Below, piece after piece: positions 56,859 to 64,000 of a DNA stretch of 64,000 nt. Below the pieces are notes generated by a model, which saw nothing but the letters and a program-made list of their open reading frames with translations, ran no database searches and was not told the origin of the DNA. The DNA lies in the NCBI GenBank assembly GCA_027579435.1, contig JANBPK010000771.1, positions 124,001 to 188,000 on the forward strand, written 5' to 3'. A program made the translations under genes and the position numbers. Position 1 is the stretch's first letter. Each line of letters opens with the position of its first letter. The DNA is from Candolleomyces eurysporus. Lineage: Eukaryota > Basidiomycota > Agaricomycetes > Agaricales > Psathyrellaceae.

Positions 56859-58353
56859 ATGCACTTCACTTCGACTTTCCTCGCTCTGACCGCTGCAGTC
56901 CTTCCCTTCGTGTCGGCTGCTCCGGCTATTACGACTAACGCTCACGCAAGACGTGCTGCTGCTGATATCGTGGTATTCAGTGCGTCGTGCCCCCTGTTTT
57001 TATTATGCCATGACAACCTAACTGAGTTCCCCTGCAGAGTTTGCTGATGTCTTGGAACAATTGGAATCCGCTTTTTACGCACAGGCTTTGGCTAAATTCC
57101 AAGAGGCAGACTTCATCGCTGCTGGGTTCCCCAACTCGAGGATCCCGGGAGAGCAGTTCCTTACGATCCAAAAGGACGAGGCGACCCACTCTGTCGTTCT
57201 TCAGGTTCGTACAGTTTCACATGGCCATTCGACTGGAACTGATCATCAACAATATTATCCATCCATCTATCTGCTTCCATGTCCACTTGCTCTCCATATC
57301 ATTAATGCTCTCTTCTCCCTTCGCGACGACTCAACAAAATCACATCAAACATAACAGGCCGCTTTGAAGTCCTTCGGCGAGCAGCCAATCACCAACTGCA
57401 AGTTCAACTTTGGCGGTGCCCTCACTGATGTTGCTACCATGGCCGCAACCGCTCGAATTGTCGAGAACGTCGGTGTCTCTGCCTACCTCGGTGGTGCAAC
57501 TCTCATTACCGACCCCGTTCTCCTCGCGGCTGCTGGTTCGATCTTGACCGTCGAGGCGAGGCATCAAACTATTTTGAACGTCTTGTCGGCCTCGGGCACT
57601 GCTGTCCCCTCGCCCTTCGACTTTGCCTTGAATCCTTCCGAGATTTTGGCCCTTGCTGGTGGTTTCTTCGATGGACCTTGTGATCTTGGTATTCCCGGTA
57701 CGTCCCTCTTTGCAAGTGTGCCGTGAGATTTGGTAGCTGACGGACTGCCTACCTTTTCAGCCAACCCCGCCCTCGCTGTCACCAACACCGGTGCCGTTGG
57801 CCCTGGTACCAAGCTCACCTTCTCCTCACCGGCCCTCGCTAACTTGGACACCAACGTGAGTTATCCTGCTGTCCGATCATGATTACCGTGCTGACCTGCC
57901 GAATACCAGACCCTCTTCTGCCAAATGCTCGTCGGAGGCAAGGCGACCGCTCTCCCTCTGCCCTTCAACGATTGTGTCGTCCCCAGCGACATCAACGGCC
58001 CCGTCGCCATCTTCATCACCTCTGACCACCAACCTCTCCTCAACAACGTCGTCGAGCGTGACGTCCTCAAGCTCGTCGCTGGCCCCGCTCTCGCCTTCAT
58101 CGACATCGCACCCCAGTCCATTGGGTCTCTCGTCCGAGGAACCGGTGCGGTTGCTCAGACCACCACCATCTCGGGTGCTGAGGCTACCTCGATTATCCTT
58201 GCTGCGTCGGGAACTGCCACTGCGGGTGCACCTGCGCCGACTGTGACCCCGATTAACGGCGCCGCTCCCTTGGCTGCTACTGCGAACAAGGAGCAGGGCC
58301 CTTCGAAGGACGGCTTGACTAACGTTATCGGGTGGAGTAACTTTGCCCAGTAA
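56859..58353 (+). CDS. secreted ferritin-like protein, Rds1 type
   Basis: Exons 56859-56979, 57038-57204, 57358-57697, 57761-57855 and 57910-58353 encode 388 residues with consistent phases. The N-terminus, MHFTSTFLALTAAVLPFVSA, is a clear signal peptide. Then comes KFADVLEQLESAFYAQALAKF with E-x(6)-Y, followed by ITIQKDEATH-like (FLTIQKDEATHSVVL), an E-x2-H pair typical of ferritin-like helical bundles. A third helix segment ILTVEARHQTILN repeats the E-x2-H pattern. This is the layout of the fungal Rds1/ferritin-like (PF13668-type) family, extracellular or wall-linked proteins seen in stress responses; whether they bind metal is unclear. The C-terminal part is Ala/Pro/Thr-rich. The gene looks intact with no Ns. 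Confidence 0.85.
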
Positions 58354-59036
58354 ACAGGTTACTTTGGTTGGCTCTAGAGGGTAGCACATAGATGGACAGA
58401 CGGACTGGATTTTGCGGACTCTTCTTGCTTGTTTTTTGTTCCGAGAATTTTTTACACAGCATGGATACCCAAGCAGTATTGTGTTTCTTCTTTAATCCCC
58501 ACCGCGTTGGGCCCACGAGTCGGACTGGTAGTACCCAGTAGTTGTTGTGTAGTGCCTTTATCTTTTCTTACCTGACCAAAAGGACTGCTGCCGTGTTTAT
58601 TGTTGCTGCTTTTTTTTTTACGTACTTACCTACCCTTGTTTCTTTGACCACCAACAAACCATTCCTTGCACACCGTACTTCGACCTTCTTCAAATACAAT
58701 TTTTCATTAAAGGGGAGGTATTGTGTGTTTCTCGGTGTCGATCAAAAGGATACTATGACAGGTTGCTCGACGCTAGACGCCCTTTGCAGCAGTCGATATG
58801 AAATAACATAGCGGTCGCAGACAATACGCAGNAAAATAGCAACAGGCTCCGAATGATCAATCTGCTTAGGTCATCAGCATAATTAACCCCGTTCTCCCAA
58901 ATTGATCAAATCACACCAACTACAGCGTCCCTCGCTCTCCAAGGAACGCCTTCTCCTCCCCTNCCCCTCCGCCTTTCCTTCCTCCCCCTCCCCCTCCTCC
59001 CCTCTCCCATCCTCTCCTTCCGACCGTACCGTGAAC
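58354..59036. other. intergenic, promoter of the EAF gene
   Basis: No gene. A strong C/T-rich tract covers about 58,945-59,020, immediately upstream of the EAF start codon. Ns occur at about 58,832 and 58,963. Confidence 0.45.
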
Positions 59037-60957
59037 ATGGCGTCCGCCTCGTCCTCCAACGCCAACGCTTCGTGGATGCCAGCAGCGGGCCGCCACCGCG
59101 TCGAGATTGGAAGCTCATTGGCTAGGGCATTGAAGAGCCGCAAGTTGCTCAACAACAACGGCGGTGCGGAGGCGCCTCCTGTGGCGAATAAACGGTCGCA
59201 TCTCCCGGATAAGGATTTCTATACCTTTCGATGTACGTTCCTGGTCCATTGCGTCTCTTTCTCGGAGGGTTCAAAGGTGTTNACTTCTAATGCTAACGAA
59301 TGATACGGACAGACTATCATAAACCACCATCTGTGGATCCTAAGAAACCGGGCATGATCGAGTTTAGGAAGAAGGATGTTACACTGGAGTTGCCCAGCGT
59401 CCAGGTGCGCTTGCTGTTCCGTTCGGTTGTGCAGAGCATCTCGTTGGTTAATTGGCGAATCACAAACAGGCCGGCGAGTCCACGATGTTCCGTGGACAGG
59501 AGACCTCGNTGAACAAGCACGAATGCGTGCTTATCTACGACGAGGATACGGGGGTATGCGTTGCGCTTTCCTTTGCTNATGGATAGTGGTACTGAGGCCG
59601 AGGGTGCTTTCAGACGTTCACCCTGGAGAAACTGGATGCTTGTATACAGCTGACTTCGGATAGGAATTTGCCATCTATCATTCCACGGAATGCATCCCGT
59701 ACGTCCTGTTCTTGGNGAAGTAATGGTGGCTGACTGACGGACGTCTNTGCGTTCTAGCTGCCCCATCCAACTCGGCTCGTGGCCCAAGCAATGCATATAA
59801 CAACGATGCTAGCAACATCGACCAAGATATCCTCGACCTCGTGGACGCCGACCCCGCTCCTGCACCTCCGACTTCAAGTCTGAAGAAGAAGTCTGCTGCA
59901 GCTGCAGCTGCNCCNCCACCACCNCCTCCGCGAAAGAAGGAGGAAGAGGAAGAAGGAGAGGCGGAAGAGGACGATTTCCCGATACCCAACCGCAAGCGCG
60001 CTGTTTCTCCGGCCAGACCGGCGCCAGCGCTCTCGTCGAAGCCCCCATCGCGACCTATCAAGCCGTTGCCCAAATCCGTCGTTCCCAAACCGACGGTACC
60101 ACCTGTTGCAGCAGCAGCATCTTCATCTGCTTCGTCGAGCAGGCTTCCGGCACCGCCTGCAGAAGCGGCGCTACCACCGCGTCCCAAGTCTTCGGTTCCT
60201 TTACCCGGGAATAAAGGAAAGCAGCAGAAACAGCCACCTGCTCAGCGCGTACCGCCGCCTACTGCTGCTAAGGATGAGCATATCGGAGAGAGTATCCCGC
60301 CGGCCAAGGCAGCGCCTGTGAGGCCACAGCAGGCTGCGAGGCCGGTTGCCAAGCCCCCGACGAGGCAGCAGCCTCCGGCGCCGCCCCCACCGCCGAGTGC
60401 TGCGCCGTTGGCGTTGCCTGGGTCGTCTTCTGTGCTTCCGACGTTGCCGTCTGCTTTGCCTGGGAGTCGGCCTATGGGTGGGAAGGCGCGCGTTGAGCCG
60501 CCCGCTGCTGCTGCTGCTGTGCCGCCTCCGCTCCAGGCGCCTGTGGAGGTGATGTCCGACTCGGATGATGATGAATTTGGGTGGGATGAGATTGCTACGG
60601 GTGATGCTGCCGGAGGGCCTGCTCAAGACGAGTTGTCGATGCTTGAGGCGGAGATCTTTGGTGATACTGGTGGTGGAGATGGTGGTGGAGGCGACGAGAT
60701 GGGCGACGACGACGATTTCCATAGGCAGCTGGAGTTGGAGATGGAGATGGCTGATATTGGGGGGGGAGAATGAGGATGGAGAAGGGGAGGACGAGGATGA
60801 TGAGGATTTGGATATGGAGCCTGCTGANTATACCGCAGATACCTGAGGGTNGATNGGGCCTATTTCGTTGAATGAGCTCGCGGGCGGTGGGGGCATGGAT
60901 GGGTTGAGTGATGACGATGAGTATTCGTCGAGCGACGATAGTGACGATGATGATTAG
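59037..60957 (+). CDS. RNA polymerase II elongation cofactor, EAF family
   Basis: Exons 59037-59232, 59313-59404, 59470-59553, 59614-59698 and from 59757 onward. The N-terminal 150 residues show the EAF (ELL-associated factor) domain: HRVEIGSSLARALKSRK, then DFYTFRYYHKPPSVDP, then FRGQETSLNKHECVLIYDED, then FTLEKLDACIQLTSDRN. EAF proteins bind ELL and support Pol II elongation in the nucleus. The last exon is a Pro/Ala/Ser-rich activation-type region ending in acidic stretches. The frame from 59,757 meets a stop at 60,771 after a run of seven G, but the neighbouring frames continue with GEDEDDEDLDMEP and finish PISLNELAGG, then SDDDEYSSSDDSDDDD, at 60,957. I take 60,957 as the true end and the breaks (G run, Ns at about 60,828-60,855) as sequence errors. 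Confidence 0.8.
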
Positions 60958-61219
60958 TTCTGGCTCTTATTGTACTGTATACCCTTACTATACCCTACTT
61001 GAAGTTGATATACACTACTTGGTAGAGTCGCTGGAATGCATTTCTGCTTGATGGTATGGTATGATGACATCAGAGACGCGGGGAATATTGTCCTCCTGGG
61101 GACTTGAAACCCAGAATTTACGTTCTGGCCCTTGCCAAGGTGGATTCAAACGTTAAAGGACGACAGAATACTCTGTGGCGGGGTACACAGTCCCCGGGAA
61201 ATGAATGACTGTTGACAGG
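60958..61219. other. intergenic
   Basis: Short gap between the EAF gene and the next plus-strand gene; nothing further seen. Confidence 0.4.
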
Positions 61220-64000
61220 ATGAGCAGACCCACGTTCATGCAGACCCTGCTTAACCGGCCTTCGCAGAGCTATCTCAAACTGCAGCAACAACAGCAGGAG
61301 GCAGAGCAAAAGAAGGAGTATTATTCTCTCAAGACTGAATTACTCCGACGACACAGTATAGCAGCCGAAGGAGTGTCCGACGGGCCCTGGAGCAATTCAA
61401 ACGAGCAACAGGCACTATTGTCAGATAGTGTTCCGTCAGGTATGTATATCGTCATCATCACCACCGTCACCCTTATAGTCTAGTCAAACACGAGGCTGAG
61501 CCCTCTCTCCTTGTAGACCGCTACTCTGATCACTACGACGACAGCGACACCGGCCACGACCCTTCTTTCCCTTGCGTTCCACAGTCCGTGGTAAGCTTTT
61601 CAAGGCGCCGCTTTGTTTGTGTTTTTGCCTCCTGCTAAAAGAACCCGCGTTTTAGAGCCCATCGGACACGACTCCAACAAGAATGGCGCCGATGGCTTCA
61701 CCCCCCCCAGGTTCGGCGGGACCAGCCAATACCACCCAGGGCAGCCGGCGCTACGATTGCAGCAGCCATGCAACAGCGACAGCCATCCATATCCTCCGTC
61801 GTCGCGGCGGGCAGCAAGCAGGCATCATCGAGGCACCGCGCCGCCGCGGCGGGCACCAACAACAACAGCACCAGGACCCGAGCTCCCTCGTCAAAGGCCC
61901 CCAACGCCCACACCCACCCCAGCAAGAGCAAGAACGCCATCGACAGCGACGACGAGTCGGATCTGGACGGGTTCGATTCCTCTGAAGACGATGACGACCT
62001 CGATATCTTTTACACCCCGAACCAGTCCCCGCGCACCTCCCTGGCCTCGTCCTCGATCCTGTTCCCGAGCAGCAGGNCCTGGAAACAGGAATCCACGCCA
62101 GGCCAGTCGAAAATCGCTCACCAACACGACCGCAAGCAGGTCTAGTGTTGCCGTTATTGCGCCTGGGATAATAACGGCTTCGAATTCTGGGAGCAGCTCG
62201 ATTAAACCGGGCCATGTGAACGGGCCTTCTACTTCCACCAGCACTTCTCATTCTCATGCGTTTGCCAACTCGGCTCAAACTCCACTGCCTTCGTCGATGG
62301 TTCAGCAGAGGCAGCAGCAACAGCAACAGCGCTTATCATCGAATGCAAATGCAAATGCGACTACGACGACTACGAACGGTGCCTTGAACGCCCCGAATGG
62401 GCCGGTGTCCAGGAAACCGGTACCTACTACGACTACAGCTACAGCTTCGCAGCAGCAGGCGGTGTCGTCTGGCTCGAAAGCAGGACACCAGCCAGCGTTA
62501 ACTCGCAAGGCTCCGATTTCATCTACAGCCGTTTCAGCCCCTCCCCCACCTGCATCTGCGGCACGGGACCCATCTCATACTGCTCCCCGAACCATTGCAC
62601 AGGCCCTCCCAGCCTCGCTGAATCGTAGTGCCCCCCCNAAGTCGGAGTAACTCTCTCAGGGTTTCCAATANCGAAACGACTCCAACCAAAGGGCCTCCAA
62701 AGTCCGGCGCCACCAAACCCAATGCTCCAAGCTCCGGAGCGCCGAGTCCGAATTCGTCTTTCACTTCTACTGCTTCTTCTGCTGCACTCGCGGCACTAGG
62801 TGGTGGTGGTGGTGGTTCTTCCGCATCGTCGACATCCCAACCGTCTCCATCTTCCTCCCTCCGTACCAACACCACGCCCAAAACCTCTACCTCTACTCTC
62901 ACCCCTTCTTCTGCAACTGCAACTGCAACCTCTTCTTCTTCTGCCAATACCTCTACTTCGACTACGACTACGAACGCAGGAACGACTCCGACACCAAAAC
63001 GAAAACCCATCCCATCAGCAGAAGCCCGCAACTCGTCCTCTACTATATCACTCACTTCGACGACGCTCGAGAACCACTCGGACTTGTTCTCCGCTACGTC
63101 CGGGTCGGATATGGGTTTAACAGACTCGAGCTCGACGCCTGACGGGAAAGCCGCAGCAGCAGCAGCAGCCGCCCACCGCAACTCGAAGACCTATGGTAGC
63201 ACGAAGCCTCTAGCTTCNTCACCTCTAGCTCAAAACGGTGCAGCCCAACAGCAAACCCCACCCACGAGGACCAACTCTCTTCGAGCGACGCGCACGGCTG
63301 TGCCCGCGCGCCCTCAGGCCGTTGCTGGCGGTGTGAAGCCGAAGCTCCCGGTGACGCTGATATCAAAGGTGCCGCCGCCCCCCGTTCAGCAGAAGAGCTA
63401 TGCGTACACGGATGACGATTGGGCGAAGGACGTGAGGTTGTTGGTTAACCTGCATAGCCAGTTGGAGGAGAATTTGAACGAGGAGGCGAGGGCTGCTGCT
63501 GTACCCCCNACCCAACGCCAACGGCGCTGCTGTAAAGCGCAGTGGCAGCGTGAGCAGCAAGAAGGACGAGCACCGCAAGAGCCTGGGCAAGGGTATGCCG
63601 GGAGATCTTACCAAGGGNCAAGGAACGGGACATGAGCGGGAATAGCAGTGTGGTTTTGGATAAAGGCAAGGCGAAGGAGAAGGACGATGGGTCGCCGTCG
63701 AAGGAAGGGAAGATCAAGAGGAAGAAGACGGGTACGACGGAGAGGGAGGTGTTGTACTACACCGCTACGCACGGGATGCCCAGACCCCCGCCGCCTCAAT
63801 CGCCTACTGGCGGTGCCCCCCAATCGAATGGAAGTGCGAATGGGATTGGGTCTGCAAGCCAGCAATTGCCTGTTCCAGTGCGGAATGGCTACACGCACCA
63901 TGTGATGATGAACATGTCGGCGTTGTATGAGGAGGACGAGGCGAGTGATGGGAGGTTGTCGGTGGTCACCGAACGAGACGAGCCCGAGACACCTACGCAC
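61220..64000 (+). CDS. low-complexity Ser/Thr/Gln-rich protein, 5' part
   Basis: The start MSRPTFMQTLLNRPSQSYLK at 61,220 (another ATG 15 bp upstream) leads into QQQQQEAEQKKEYYSLKTEL. Exon 1 ends at 61,439, exon 2 is 61,517-61,590 (YSDHYDDSDTGHDPSFPC), and exon 3 begins at 61,656. After that come long Ser/Thr/Ala/Gln-rich stretches, an acidic patch (SDDESDLDGFDSSEDDDD, about 61.95 kb), a conserved-looking YAYTDDDWAKDVRLLVNLHS (about 63.40 kb) and KRKKTGTTEREVLYYTATHG (about 63.71 kb). The gene runs off the window. Frames jump near 61,745 and near the Ns at 62,079, 62,638, 62,671, 63,218, 63,510 and 63,618, so the assembled frame is unreliable. Family not recognised. Confidence 0.5.

Noticed and set aside
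61891..63181. Several long minus-strand frames opposite the last gene
   Set aside because: They mirror Ser/Thr/Gln repeats on the plus strand and lack any start context or domain.

Overview
The window comes from a basidiomycete fungus, most likely an agaricomycete. The evidence is short GT-AG introns of about 50-70 bp, a DUF7918 protein, an Hsp70/HSPA12-like ATPase, an Rds1-type ferritin-like protein, an EAF transcription factor and an expanded family of NACHT NTPases. I cannot name the genus. The assembly is draft. Many single Ns are scattered through it, densest at 6.2-9.6 kb and 53-55.8 kb. Several sit beside homopolymers and act as spurious extra bases that break reading frames.

Left flank (1-14.4 kb): a three-exon DUF7918 gene (-), remnants of an F-box/leucine-rich-type gene (-), a secreted cysteine-repeat protein (+), a very long gene (-) joining an Hsp70-like ATPase to a low-complexity and charged-helix tail, and a Ser-rich coiled-coil protein (+). 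The 3' end of the coiled-coil gene runs into the first copy of a duplicated block.

Centre (14.4-47.3 kb): a 33-kb cluster holding seven NACHT genes, all on the minus strand. Six are intact four-exon genes of 703-723 codons with identical intron positions and phases. The third copy (29.0-30.6 kb) is a pseudogene that lost exon 1, Walker A and Walker B. Three NACHT genes (1, 2 and 7) have at their 3' side a convergent, plus-strand, four-exon gene for a 164-165-residue protein I do not recognise. All three copies of this small gene keep every splice site and an 18-codon micro-exon. The DNA between NACHT genes is a nested set of degenerate duplicated modules (called W, X, Y, F and E here). The fullest unit (39.5-47.3 kb) is about 7.7 kb and the others look like deletion derivatives. 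A roughly 0.7-kb element with imperfect terminal inverted repeats sits about 40 bp upstream of the last NACHT gene, exactly where its promoter stops resembling its paralogues.

Right flank (49-64 kb): an Nramp metal transporter (-), an unrecognised membrane protein with four predicted segments (+), a secreted Rds1/ferritin-like protein (+), an EAF-type elongation cofactor (+), and the 5' part of a low-complexity protein (+) that runs off the window. These look like ordinary single-copy genes.

Biologically, the centre looks like a birth-and-death NLR-type (STAND) cluster. The recurring NACHT plus small-protein convergent pair is the best candidate here for an undescribed system. A functional link is inference from co-duplication and preserved gene structure only.
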